DNA of 64,000 nucleotides. Origin: JBGSUZ01 sp963677505. Its GTDB lineage: Bacteria; Bacillota; Clostridia; Peptostreptococcales; Acidaminobacteraceae. A model generated the notes under the pieces. It made no database searches and had not been told where the DNA came from. It saw nothing but the letters and a program-made list of their open reading frames with translations. The stretch lies in assembly GCA_963677505.2 (NCBI GenBank), contig CAXXWB010000004.1, positions 1-64,000 on the forward strand, given 5' to 3'. Shown here in pieces: positions 8,561-17,443 of the stretch. The stretch's first letter is position 1; the number at the start of each line of letters is the position of its first letter. A program made the translations under genes and the position numbers.

Positions 8561-9406
8561 TTACCACTCAAATCTTTTCCGATAAACCTTATATTCCTCA
8601 TCGAATGTTTCAAACTTATCTGCTACATCACTGAATAGCAGGGTTTCTTTTGATCCGATAGCTAGAAATCCGCCCTTGACCAAACTCTCCCAAAATAAGT
8701 GATTGACCCGATTCTGCAAATTACGATCGAAATAAATCAACACATTTCGGCAGATAATCAAATGCATTTCGCCAAAGGATCCGTCAGTGACAAGATTGTG
8801 CTCTGTAAATGTAATTTTTTTTCTCAAATCCAGATTGAGAATGGCATTATCGTATTTTACAATGTAGTAATCTGAAAATGCTTTGGTTCCCCCAGCGTCC
8901 ATATAATTTTTCGTGTAGTCTTTAATCATTTCAAGTGAATAAATACCCGCCTTGGCTTTTTCAAGTATTTTTGAATTGAAGTCGGTGGCGTAAATCTGAC
9001 ACCGTTCATAAAGACCACATTCTTTAAGCAGAATAGCCATCGAATAGACCTCTTCACCAGATGAACAACCTGCATGCCAGATTTTTATCTGAGGATAGGA
9101 TTCTAAAATGGGGACCACATAGTCTCTAATATATTTGAAAAACATTGGATCTCTAAACATTTCGGTTACATTTATGGAGAAATCCAGCAAGACATCTCTA
9201 AAAACAATCTCATCTTCTAAGACCATATGAATCAACTGGCAAATATTGTCGATGCCACTTTTCGCCAGTCTGTGTTTGATGCGCCGTTTAATATGGGCTC
9301 TTGAATATTCGTGAAAATCGTAGCCATACTTTAACTTCACTGCTTCGATGAAAAGGGTCACTGCTATATCATCGTTTTCCTCTCTGAAATGAAAATCCGT
9401 ATTCAT
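8561..9406 (-). CDS. cheR: CheR-type protein-glutamate methyltransferase
   Basis: The protein is about 281 aa from ATG 9406 (MNTDFHFREEN); an ATG at 9415 is also possible and overlaps the kinase end. It carries the CheR N-terminal helical domain (YSRAHIKRRIKHRL) and a Rossmann methyltransferase core with the SAM-binding motif WHAGCSSGEEVYS, then LIICRNVLIYFD. It would methylate receptor glutamates using SAM. No chemoreceptor array, cheB or cheW is beside it; the partners are a hybrid kinase and a GGDEF response regulator. That fits a non-motility signalling use of CheR, but this is inference. Confidence 0.92.
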   Translation of the reverse strand: MNTDFHFREENDDIAVTLFIEAVKLKYGYDFHEYSRAHIKRRIKHRLAKSGIDNICQLIHMVLEDEIVFRDVLLDFSINVTEMFRDPMFFKYIRDYVVPILESYPQIKIWHAGCSSGEEVYSMAILLKECGLYERCQIYATDFNSKILEKAKAGIYSLEMIKDYTKNYMDAGGTKAFSDYYIVKYDNAILNLDLRKKITFTEHNLVTDGSFGEMHLIICRNVLIYFDRNLQNRVNHLFWESLVKGGFLAIGSKETLLFSDVADKFETFDEEYKVYRKRFEW

Positions 9407-10176
9407 GATAACCATACCTTCATCATCGATAAGAGTCTGTTCGCTTCAACAGGTTTCATCAAATAATCGTTGGCCCCTGCACGAATACACTTATCACGGT
9501 CATCGCTCATCGCTTTCGCTGTCAGTGCAATAATTGGCGTGTATTTTCCCTTCAAAGTGCCCCTAATTTGTTTAATAGCCTCATAACCATCTATTCCTGG
9601 CATCATAATGTCCATAAGGACTATTTGTATATCATTTTCTGAAAAGGCCTTCACGACTTCATTCCCGTCTTTAGCGACGACAACAGACATCCCGTATTTT
9701 TCCAGCAAGTGCATAAGCGCGTACACATTTCGATTATCATCGTCTGCGAGTAGGACGCTCACGCCTTCAAACGACTTAAATTCTTCACTGAATGATTCAC
9801 TGACACCCGAGTGTTTTGGACTGACACTTTCTACGTCGTGTAAAAATAGTGAAACCTCATCCATCAGTCGATCTTTTGACTTTGAACTTTTTAAAATAAT
9901 TGATTCTGCATACCGTTGACTGTCGTCAATTTCATCCGATTGAATTTCCTCATCTGTATAAATGATAATAGGTGTCTGAATTTTAGCTTGGGTCCGCAAT
10001 TGAGACATAAAATCAATGCCATTCATATCCGACAGTTTTACATCTAAAATAATACAACGGAAAGTTTCCTCGTCAAGGGCTTCAAAAGCATCTTTTGCTG
10101 TAAGTACTTTTCGAATTTGAACTTTTCCTAATTGGGAAAACTGTTTGAAATCTTCATCTCCACAGGCGCCTACCAC
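9403..10176 (-). CDS. Hybrid kinase fragment 4: second and third receiver domains
   Basis: This 257-codon frame has a degenerate receiver (about 1-115; CIILDVKLSDMNG present, acidic pair weak) and a full receiver (about 133-255) with LLADDD, LMDIMMPGIDG, ALTA and LMKPVE. The frame is open beyond its first ATG up to the break at 10255-10261, so it is the C-terminal part of the hybrid kinase. It overlaps cheR by 4-13 nt, consistent with translational coupling. Confidence 0.7.
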   Translation of the reverse strand: MVGACGDEDFKQFSQLGKVQIRKVLTAKDAFEALDEETFRCIILDVKLSDMNGIDFMSQLRTQAKIQTPIIIYTDEEIQSDEIDDSQRYAESIILKSSKSKDRLMDEVSLFLHDVESVSPKHSGVSESFSEEFKSFEGVSVLLADDDNRNVYALMHLLEKYGMSVVVAKDGNEVVKAFSENDIQIVLMDIMMPGIDGYEAIKQIRGTLKGKYTPIIALTAKAMSDDRDKCIRAGANDYLMKPVEANRLLSMMKVWLS

Positions 10177-10240
10177 TAGGATTTGCTTTTCATTTTTAGT
10201 ACCAGCCCTTTCAATCTTTGATAGGGTCTTATAAATAGAT

Positions 10241-11173
10241 TTAATATCGACTGGTTTTTTTCAAAAATCCGATGATACTATCTGGAGTTCCTTCATTGCC
10301 TACACATCTTTCATAGTCCTCAGAACCTGATATCACATGGATAGGGATACTACTTGTAGAAGGGTCTTCTGAGAGTATTTTTGCCAACCTCATCCCATCC
10401 ATATCTGGCAAACCTATATCTAATATGATTCCAGATGGCTTCATAGACCTAGCCTTTAAAAGGCCTTCTTCACCGCTGAAGGCTGCCGAAGCAGAATAAC
10501 CCTTTTCGACTGCTAAATCTAGCAAAATTTGAGAGAATGTCGCATCATCTTCTATTATTAATACACTGTGCTTGACACTATTATCAGCGTTTACAATCCC
10601 TTGTTCCATTTTAGGAACGGGCTTTTGTGAATCCTCTGATTTTGTAAGAACTTGTAGGTTATTGATATCGGCTGCGTTTTTTTGTAAGGCATCTATCTCA
10701 TTTGGCAAAATCAAAACAAATGAACTTCCTTGTCCAAGTTGACTCTCAATTAATATGGTTCCCTCAAGAAGTTTTGCCAACTCTAGTGAGATTGTGAGGC
10801 CCAGTCCTGTTCCACCATACTCTCGGCTCGTGGTTCCATCTGACTGTTTGAACGCCTCAAATACTTCTTCTTGCTTGTCGTCAGGAATTCCAATACCCGA
10901 ATCGCTAATCTCAATTGCAATATAGTCTTTAGGCGACGCAGACATGAGTTGGCTCTCTTGATCTCTCAAGCCTCTAAACCTTATGGTTACATGCCCCTCG
11001 TGGGTAAATTTAATAGCGTTTGACAACATGTTTTTAATAATTTGGTTGAGCCTCATGGCATCTGTAATGACGTATTTAGGTAAGCCATTATCTATAATGG
11101 TATTAAAAGCTAGCTGCTTCATATCGGCTAATGGTTCAAACATATTTCTATTCTCAGCAAGGATATCTTCCAA
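10241..11173 (-). CDS. Hybrid kinase fragment 3: HATPase and first receiver domain
   Basis: This 310-codon frame has the HATPase_c boxes: N box NMLSNAIKFTHEG, G1 box DSGIGIPDD, and EYGGTGLGL. A receiver domain follows with acidic pocket IIEDD and phospho-acceptor ILDIGLPDMDG. The frame breaks at FLKK, exactly where receiver domains normally read KP, because of the T7 run at 10255-10261. It is part of the kinase, not a separate gene. Confidence 0.7.
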   Translation of the reverse strand: MEDILAENRNMFEPLADMKQLAFNTIIDNGLPKYVITDAMRLNQIIKNMLSNAIKFTHEGHVTIRFRGLRDQESQLMSASPKDYIAIEISDSGIGIPDDKQEEVFEAFKQSDGTTSREYGGTGLGLTISLELAKLLEGTILIESQLGQGSSFVLILPNEIDALQKNAADINNLQVLTKSEDSQKPVPKMEQGIVNADNSVKHSVLIIEDDATFSQILLDLAVEKGYSASAAFSGEEGLLKARSMKPSGIILDIGLPDMDGMRLAKILSEDPSTSSIPIHVISGSEDYERCVGNEGTPDSIIGFLKKTSRY

Positions 11174-11183
11174 ATAAACCTTT

Positions 11184-12965
11184 TCATGATGGATCTGTAA
11201 TTTTCCCTGCTTCTACTTTTGAAAGGTCAAGAACACCATTAATCAGGGTCAATAAATCCTTTCCCGATGAGTGAATTGTACTTGCAAATTCCTTTTCTTT
11301 GTTGGTAAGAGGTTCCGAGGCCTTCTTGTCTGCCAATAGTTGAGATAAAACAAGGATACTGTTTAATGGCGTTCGAAGCTCATGAGACATATTTGCAAGA
11401 AATTCCGATTTGTATCTGTTTGCCATTTCTAAATCATCGGCCTTTTGAGACATGATTTCTCTCGCTTGCTCTAAGGCCATATTTTTCTCGTTTAGAACAC
11501 GTTTTTGATCTTCAAGCTGATTGGTATGGGCTTCGAGTTCTTCGTTAGATACTCTGAGTTCTTCCTGTTGCTGTTGGAGTTGACTTTCTGATTCTTTAAG
11601 TGCACGGGCTTGCTCCTCAAGTTCTTCATTGCTCTGCTGTAGTTCTTCTTGTTGAACTTGAAGTTCTTCAGCCTGACCCAATGTCTTTTCTAGTAACTTA
11701 CGCATCTGATTTCTAACCATAACATTTGACAAAATTCTACCGACAACTTCCGATAAGACTTCAAGCATGCTCAATTGAATGGCTGACAAGTCTTGGAAGC
11801 TAGCCATTTCTATGATACCCACTAACTCACCTTCATTAAGACATGGCATAGCCACAATGGTCTTAGGCGGCGCTTCCCCAAGTCTGCTCTGGACTTTGAT
11901 ATATGCTTCTGGCAGGTCATGAATCACAAAAATTTTGTGTTCTTTAAGAACTTGCCCTAAAATGCCATCGCCTTCCTCTATTTCAGTAGCACTATCTTTT
12001 TTATGGACGAATGCGTATGCGCCTTGAAAGTTAAAACGACCTTCAACAGTTGGCAGATAGATAGCGCCCATGAGCATATCAAAATGCAAGCACAGATAGC
12101 GAATCATTTCATTTGAAATAACGGTCAAATTCTCTTCTTTTCGAATCATTTCTGCCAAGTCAGATTCGGCCGTTTTCAACAAATTCTTGTATTTGACTTC
12201 ATCCATCATATCTTTGAGCTTGACCATGAAAATATTGAAGGCAAGTGACATTTTACCAATTTCATCATCGGATTTCACCGGCAGTCTAAATTCTGTGTTG
12301 GCCTCACTGGACGCAATGTTTTCAAATGTTTCCTTTAAAAAATTGATTGGCGTTAATACACTTCTTAAAATATTGATGATGACAAAACTTCCAAATAATA
12401 TTGCTGCTAAAAAAATACTTCCCACCATCACGCCACTTTGCTGATTACTTGCCAAAATAGATTTATTAAATGCCATACGTTCACGGTCAGCAGAGTCTTT
12501 GATCTGAGTAGTCAACGCTGAAATGGCTGGTCCTATTGTATCTAAAGCCTCTTTATGTTCTTCCATTTTGATGATATCACCATTTATCAATTCTATTGTA
12601 GTCTTATATCTAGGTGTGTTTTTTTGAATTATGCGCAACTCGTTTGTGTAGAGCATATTGCCTTCTGCACTGGTTAAACGGGTCATATCACTCTCAAAAA
12701 GCTTAAATTCATCTTTATAGACGTTATATTCATCTACCGTATGAAAATCAAAATATTTTGAAGCTCTAAGTCTTGCATTGAGTAGGTGTACATAGGCATC
12801 TGACGTTGCGGCATAAACCTCATAGTCCTTATGTTTCTCTGAGGTTTCCATTAGGATGTTCATCGCGTCGGTAACTTCCCCACCCGCTTGTGCACCAATT
12901 GTATATTGAGCGTTAAGGTCATCTGTGATGATAACGTAACTATCAAATCGTTTTTTGGTATTCAT
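11184..12965 (-). CDS. Hybrid kinase fragment 2: sensor end, HAMP, GAF, coiled coil, HisKA
   Basis: This 593-codon frame opens inside the sensor domain, so its apparent ATG is not a real start. It holds the second transmembrane helix (about 180-200), HAMP (LRSVLTPINF), a GAF domain with GVRR-like surface segments, a long coiled coil rich in Gln and Glu, and the HisKA box FLANMSHELRTPLNSI with the phospho-acceptor His. It ends at an early stop after VLDLSKVEAGK, where the T4 run at 11201-11204 carries one base too many relative to the continuing frame. Confidence 0.7.
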   Translation of the reverse strand: MNTKKRFDSYVIITDDLNAQYTIGAQAGGEVTDAMNILMETSEKHKDYEVYAATSDAYVHLLNARLRASKYFDFHTVDEYNVYKDEFKLFESDMTRLTSAEGNMLYTNELRIIQKNTPRYKTTIELINGDIIKMEEHKEALDTIGPAISALTTQIKDSADRERMAFNKSILASNQQSGVMVGSIFLAAILFGSFVIINILRSVLTPINFLKETFENIASSEANTEFRLPVKSDDEIGKMSLAFNIFMVKLKDMMDEVKYKNLLKTAESDLAEMIRKEENLTVISNEMIRYLCLHFDMLMGAIYLPTVEGRFNFQGAYAFVHKKDSATEIEEGDGILGQVLKEHKIFVIHDLPEAYIKVQSRLGEAPPKTIVAMPCLNEGELVGIIEMASFQDLSAIQLSMLEVLSEVVGRILSNVMVRNQMRKLLEKTLGQAEELQVQQEELQQSNEELEEQARALKESESQLQQQQEELRVSNEELEAHTNQLEDQKRVLNEKNMALEQAREIMSQKADDLEMANRYKSEFLANMSHELRTPLNSILVLSQLLADKKASEPLTNKEKEFASTIHSSGKDLLTLINGVLDLSKVEAGKITDPS

Positions 12966-13323
12966 CTGTTTTCGCCAGAATGTTTTCCATATATCCCATA
13001 CGATCTTTATTATGAGACAACTCCATAAACTGATTGATATTCTCGTGGGTACTTTTCAAAATCGTTTCGTATTGCTTCACATAATCTTTGTTGGTAGAAG
13101 TCTGGTATTTTTTAAATGCCAATTGACTGGCATAGAGATTTCCATCTATCCGATCAGCAATTCGCCCTTCCTCAGAAATATCACTGAATGCATTTAACTG
13201 CTGGTTGTTATTTAACAGACCAAACAGCCCTACACCGGCTGATAGGAACATGATCCCAAAGACCAAGGCAAATCCAGCAGTTGCTTTCGCCTTCAAACTA
13301 TACTGATTAATTCTTTTTATCAA
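12943..13323 (-). CDS. Hybrid kinase fragment 1: N-terminal membrane and sensor part
   Basis: A TTG start (IKRINQYSLKAKATAG follows) has a strong AAGGAGG site 9 nt upstream. The frame has one transmembrane helix (about residues 14-34, FALVFGIMFLSAGVGLFG) and the first part of an extracytoplasmic helical domain, and ends at a stop just after the T6 run at 12951-12956. The long upstream extension of the open frame to 13572 has no ribosome site and is not credible. It is the first piece of the broken kinase gene. Confidence 0.6.
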   Translation of the reverse strand: MIKRINQYSLKAKATAGFALVFGIMFLSAGVGLFGLLNNNQQLNAFSDISEEGRIADRIDGNLYASQLAFKKYQTSTNKDYVKQYETILKSTHENINQFMELSHNKDRMGYMENILAKTDEYQKTI

Positions 13324-13548
13324 TTGTGCTGCCTCCTTATTTATTACCTTACAGCTATTGTAACATTTACAAATCCTAATATGCAGATTTGATTTTCCCT
13401 TATTTGTGAATATTAACCTATAAATTGTTTTATTAAATACTATTATGTTCTTTTGATTGCTTATTGGGTAAAAATTTAAAATTGAATAGAAGACTTTGTT
13501 TCTACTAGGCATTTTAAACATTGAAAACTTCACCGCTAGGAGAATCCT

Positions 13549-14640
13549 ATGAAAAAAATAAAATGTAATCATGCCTTAAAAATTGCACTCAGCTATATGA
13601 CCATTGGGTTCCTTTGGATATTGTTCTCAGATCAATTGGTATCTGTCATTTTTCAAGATATCAAAATGATAACCTATGTCAGTGTGATAAAAGGATGGCT
13701 CTACGTCATTGTCACGGGGGCCTTTTTGTATTACTTCTCAAAAGCTCAATTCAACATAATTCTACTTCGGAATTCAGAGTTAGAGCAAAGGGTCATGGAA
13801 CGCACGGAAAGTCTTACAAGTGCAAATGAAATCCTTGAGCAAACAATGGGAGAATTGGAACAATCCTTAGATAATCTTAAAGAGACCCAAGAGCAGCTTA
13901 TCATTTCTGAGAAGCTGACTGCATTGGGTGAATTAGTGGCAGGTGTGGCACAAGAAATAAATACACCTTTAGGTGTTGGCGTTACATTGGCAAGTCATAT
14001 GTCTCAGCTTCATCGGGAAATTAAGGGTAATTTCGAAAAAGATTCACTCCATCGCTCTGATCTTGAAGAATTTCTTAACAATTCAGAAGAAGAATTGCAA
14101 CTTCTAAATTCAAACTTGGAGAGGGCTTCCAGTCTAGTGGCAAGCTTCAATCAAGTTGCAGTGGACCAATCCTCCCAAGAACTTAGAAGATTTAAACTTT
14201 ACTATACCATTCAAGATGTTTTGAATAGTTTAAATCCGAAGTTAAAAAAGACGCCTTATCTTCTGCACTTTGATTGCCCAGTAGATTTAGAAATTGTCAG
14301 CTATCCTGGTGCCATTTCCCAAATCATAACGAATTTTGTCATCAATTCATTGATACACGGATTTGCAGGTCGAACCCAAGGTAATATCCATATCCAAGTT
14401 GAAAAATTGGAATCTTCTTTTGTACTACTTTATGAGGATGATGGCATTGGAATTCCTGAAGAAAATTTATCTAAGGTGTTCAACCCCTTCTTCAGTACCA
14501 ACAAACAAGGTGGCTGCACTGGACTGGGTCTTCATACCGTCCATAATCTTGTTACCCAGTCCTTAAATGGTCAGATCAGCCTTCATAGCAAAGAAAATCA
14601 TGGTTGCCAATTCAAAATTAAATTTGAGAGTTTGGAATAG
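13549..14640 (+). CDS. Membrane histidine-kinase-like protein with Gln in place of the phospho-acceptor His
   Basis: This 363-aa protein is divergent from the hybrid kinase, with about 225 bp between them holding both promoters. Two N-terminal membrane helices (about 10-28 and 42-62) are followed by a coiled coil (75-120), a dimerisation/phosphotransfer region and a HATPase_c domain (about 235-360). The HATPase has N box ISQIITNFVINSLIHG, DDGIGIPEE and GGCTGLGL. The H box reads VAGVAQEINTPLG, where relatives read VAHEINTPLG: the His codon is CAA (Gln). ATP binding looks intact but classical autophosphorylation should not be possible. It may act as a regulator or dimer partner of another kinase. 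Confidence 0.9.
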   Translation: MKKIKCNHALKIALSYMTIGFLWILFSDQLVSVIFQDIKMITYVSVIKGWLYVIVTGAFLYYFSKAQFNIILLRNSELEQRVMERTESLTSANEILEQTMGELEQSLDNLKETQEQLIISEKLTALGELVAGVAQEINTPLGVGVTLASHMSQLHREIKGNFEKDSLHRSDLEEFLNNSEEELQLLNSNLERASSLVASFNQVAVDQSSQELRRFKLYYTIQDVLNSLNPKLKKTPYLLHFDCPVDLEIVSYPGAISQIITNFVINSLIHGFAGRTQGNIHIQVEKLESSFVLLYEDDGIGIPEENLSKVFNPFFSTNKQGGCTGLGLHTVHNLVTQSLNGQISLHSKENHGCQFKIKFESLE

Positions 14641-14650
14641 AGTAATGAAT

Positions 14651-15601
14651 CTATTTTCTATCAACAGGTATATAAATATCCATCACCATCATATCGCCAA
14701 CCATTTTAACCTCTTCAAGGCAATTGGCCGTTTCGCAGCGTTCAAAATCTGCCGCTTTAAAGTCGTGGTCTTCTAGCCATTTAACGAGGAATTGCCACCC
14801 TGAACCAATGCGTTCAAAGGGGTCGACCATGGGGTCTTCAATCCTAAGGGTTGCGTATCTAAACCCAGGGATGCTCTTGACGGTGATTTGTGTTTCCTCA
14901 AAGATAAAATTATCCTCTTTAGGAAGCTTTTCAATCATTTTTTCATCTATTGAAAGCCAGCATTCGTAACCTCTGAACTGGGTCACATCTTCTGTGCCTT
15001 CTACAGGCGAATCAAATCCAAAGCATCTCAAAACTTCTATATCATAAAATTTTGCCAATCGATTCATGGTATCAATAATGGCATCCTCAGGTTCATTGCC
15101 AATGGCTGTTCCACTTAAAACAAGGAGCTTATCAATGGTTTCATAATGTACATCGCTTAAATATTTTTTCATAGTATCAATTCCTTTCATCTTAATATTC
15201 TGTTTAACAGTTTCAAAAGTTGGAGGAAATCCTGCAAGAATCCGTTCTTCGTCCGCTTCAAGCTTTAAATTATAGATGACATTAAGCACGTCATGCTCTC
15301 TAAAATACGTTGGCGAATGACCATATGCATTGACAACGGCTCTAGAAAAAGCTCTTTCAGATGAATATCCCACCTCTAAAGCGATATCAATGATCCTTTT
15401 ATCTGTTTTTAGCTGACTTAGGGCATATTCTAGTTTTTTTCTTCTGACGTATTCCATAACAGAAAACCCTGTGTAAATGCTAAACATATGGTTCATATAA
15501 AATTTTGAAAAGCCAATATGTTCAGCAATTCTATCTAAAGAAAGTGGCTCCTCTATGTGTCCATCTATAAAATCAATTGCCTTCTGAAGATGTAAAATCA
15601 C
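14651..15601 (-). CDS. AraC-family regulator with GyrI-like effector domain
   Basis: This 316-aa protein starts at GTG 15601 after GGAGG with a 7-8 nt spacer. Residues 1-105 hold the AraC double helix-turn-helix (LDRIAEHIGFSKFYMNHMF; IDIALEVGYSSERAFSRAV). Residues about 150-316 form a GyrI-like/BmrR-like effector-binding domain (FRGYECWLSI, VKSIPGFRYATLRI). Such proteins sense small, often toxic, molecules and activate efflux or detoxification genes. The next minus-strand unit upstream would be outside; a 12-bp palindrome lies in its promoter region. Confidence 0.88.
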   Translation of the reverse strand: MILHLQKAIDFIDGHIEEPLSLDRIAEHIGFSKFYMNHMFSIYTGFSVMEYVRRKKLEYALSQLKTDKRIIDIALEVGYSSERAFSRAVVNAYGHSPTYFREHDVLNVIYNLKLEADEERILAGFPPTFETVKQNIKMKGIDTMKKYLSDVHYETIDKLLVLSGTAIGNEPEDAIIDTMNRLAKFYDIEVLRCFGFDSPVEGTEDVTQFRGYECWLSIDEKMIEKLPKEDNFIFEETQITVKSIPGFRYATLRIEDPMVDPFERIGSGWQFLVKWLEDHDFKAADFERCETANCLEEVKMVGDMMVMDIYIPVDRK

Positions 15602-15622
15602 TATTCAATCCTCCCTATTGTT

Positions 15623-15634
15623 TTGACCGGTCAA
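15623..15634. promoter_or_regulatory. Palindrome TTGACCGGTCAA upstream of the AraC-type gene
   Basis: A perfect 12-bp palindrome sits 22 bp before the GTG start. The position and symmetry suit an operator for the AraC-type protein itself or for a dimeric repressor. No direct evidence for which protein binds. Confidence 0.4.
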
Positions 15635-15716
15635 TTTCATTATAAATAAAAATATAGGTTTAGACAGGACATTTCGTGCTGAATTTTTCACTGCACTATT
15701 TCTGTCAAATAAATAA

Positions 15717-15757
15717 AACAGGCGTGCACAAATAGTTTTCTGTGCAGGCCTGTTTTT
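15717..15757. terminator. Hairpin terminator after the MFS gene
   Basis: AACAGGC-G-TGCACA and TGTGCA-G-GCCTGTT form a long stem, followed by T5 on the plus strand and TTTTATTTATTT on the minus strand. On the minus strand it would end the MFS transcript. Confidence 0.7.
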
Positions 15758-15807
15758 CACTTTTAATCTTTCAAATTTAATTGATACTACAGAAAAGAGA
15801 ATATAAA

Positions 15808-17019
15808 CTATTCAATATCGACCTTGTAGGCAACATAAAGGTTCACTAGAGACATGAACGATACAACATAGAAAATATACTGTGGTCCATATTTTATCCA
15901 AACAATTCCGCCAATAAATGCTGTAACAATGGACACAAGATGGTCAATTGTAAGGCCTAGAGAGATTGTCGGTGTGATATCCTTTGTGTCGACAACAATT
16001 TTTTTCAAATAGACGGTTCTAATAATCCCCATCTGAGTTGACATTCTATCCACAATAAAAAGGGCATACCCTAAGAACAATGGAAATCCCACCTTCCCTA
16101 AAGTTCCAGTGGCATAACCCTGACTGAGAAATCCATATAGTGCATAAACGAAAATAAAGGATAATGCATCTGCATACAATAACTTCTTAACGCCAAATTT
16201 ATCCATCCATTTCCCTAGAGCGGGTATAAAGAATATGCCCACAAGGGAGCCTAGTATGCCGAGGATAGCCAGTGTCTCAACTGGTTTACCTAGCAAATCA
16301 ATAAAGACCCACGGACCATAAACCATCATAATCTGTTTTTGAACCCCAAACATGACAACCAGTATGTAGTAATACTTATATTCTTTTCTAAAGACATATT
16401 TGGATTTTTCATGATGAATGTCGTGCCCCTTGGTCAAACGATTGAGGGGAATATGGCACAAAGCCGCTAATAAGAAGAGGACCGCTGACCAAATAAAAAT
16501 TGTTTTCAAGTCGGTTTGAAAGCTAAAAAAGCCATATTTAAAGCCTAAAAACACTATAATTGCACCAACCATTGAAAAGGCAGTAGTTACTCCACTGAAT
16601 TGGCCCATCCACTTACCATACTGGCCATCTTTAATCAGACCCATGCCTATGCTGGACTGCATGGGCATATAGAGATGCGCGCCCATTGAGTTAATGAAAA
16701 TAAAAATCAGCATAACCGCAAAAGTCGGCGTCGCAAAACCTAAAAAGATGATTCCTGCCGCCGCAAGAAACATTGAAATCATGGCAATCTTTACATCTGA
16801 AAACTTATAAAGTGCGCCTACCATTAGAATACTCAACATCCCAGGCAATTCTCTTGGAAACTCAATAAATCCTCTCTGGAAAGCATCTGTATGATAGACA
16901 TCTTTAAAGTAATTTGATAAAACATTGCCGCTCAATGCACTGGCTAAAGCAACGAGCGCTAAAATAATCGAGTAGACGATCATTTCCTTTGAATACTCTT
17001 GAATCTTAAATTTTCTCAT
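15808..17019 (-). CDS. Major facilitator superfamily transporter
   Basis: The protein is about 403 aa from ATG 17019 (MRKFKIQEYSKEM), which has AAGAGG just upstream; an in-frame TTG at 17037 precedes that site and is less likely. It has about 12 hydrophobic segments, an N-terminal half with GALYKFSDVKIAM between TM2 and TM3 and a central charged loop (GHDIHHEKSKY). The YFKDVYH opening resembles uncharacterised Clostridial MFS permeases. The substrate cannot be told. It is a single gene with its own terminator. Confidence 0.85.
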   Translation of the reverse strand: MRKFKIQEYSKEMIVYSIILALVALASALSGNVLSNYFKDVYHTDAFQRGFIEFPRELPGMLSILMVGALYKFSDVKIAMISMFLAAAGIIFLGFATPTFAVMLIFIFINSMGAHLYMPMQSSIGMGLIKDGQYGKWMGQFSGVTTAFSMVGAIIVFLGFKYGFFSFQTDLKTIFIWSAVLFLLAALCHIPLNRLTKGHDIHHEKSKYVFRKEYKYYYILVVMFGVQKQIMMVYGPWVFIDLLGKPVETLAILGILGSLVGIFFIPALGKWMDKFGVKKLLYADALSFIFVYALYGFLSQGYATGTLGKVGFPLFLGYALFIVDRMSTQMGIIRTVYLKKIVVDTKDITPTISLGLTIDHLVSIVTAFIGGIVWIKYGPQYIFYVVSFMSLVNLYVAYKVDIE

Positions 17020-17161
17020 ATTGCCTCTTTTCTTCAATAAACAGTTCGTAAATATTTCGGGTCCCTATCTATTGTACTTTTAAAAGGGCATTATGGAAAC
17101 TAATTTTATTAAGATTGGGGTGTCATATATTTCTACTAAGAAAACTTATTCTGTTTTAGAA

Positions 17162-17377
17162 TTAAATTCTACGGTGAAATTGGCGTTCTATAGCATAGTC
17201 AAAACTCAACTCTTCACCATCGGCATTAAATTCCCAGAGGGTGTAGGTTCCTTTAAAATCAAAGGTCGTGGTATACTTTCCATCAACTTCATTTACGACA
17301 AAGTCCTTATTGGTTCCTATTTTATCGCCTACCATGACGAGAGTCTCTTCGTCGTATGTCCCTGAAGCCGCTTTGAT
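17162..17377 (-). pseudogene. Gene remnant without start codon
   Basis: A frame of about 72 codons, with protein-like composition (segments ASGTYDEETLVMVGD and TTTFDFKGTYTLWEFNADG), ends at TAA 17162 and is preceded in frame by two stops and no start. It resembles the C-terminal beta strands of a small secreted or lipocalin-like protein. The rest of the 17020-17443 gap shows nothing else supportable. Probably a decayed gene. Confidence 0.35.
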
Positions 17378-17443
17378 TATAAGCTATCATCTATACTTTT
17401 TAGCAGATTTAAAAACAAAGTCAGTTTCAAGACCTTCTTTCTC

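Larger units (their letters stand above)
9403..13323 (-). pseudogene. Hybrid sensor histidine kinase gene interrupted by three +1 homopolymer shifts
   Basis: Four overlapping or abutting frames make one protein of about 1300 aa if one base is removed at each of three runs: T6 at 12951-12956, T4 at 11201-11204 and T7 at 10255-10261 (plus-strand view). The likely start is a TTG at 13323 after AAGGAGG. Domain order is membrane anchor, helical sensor region, second membrane segment, HAMP, GAF, coiled coil, HisKA (box ANMSHELRTPLN), HATPase, then three receiver domains. Removing a base restores typical joins such as the receiver motif FLKKPVD. It heads the operon with cheR and the REC-GGDEF gene. 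The breaks may be read errors, decay, or slippage-based phase variation. Confidence 0.8.

Noticed and set aside
12955..13572. Long N-terminal extension of the hybrid kinase frame up to 13572
   Set aside because: It crosses the divergent promoter region, lacks a ribosome site, and the TTG at 13323 with AAGGAGG is a much better start.
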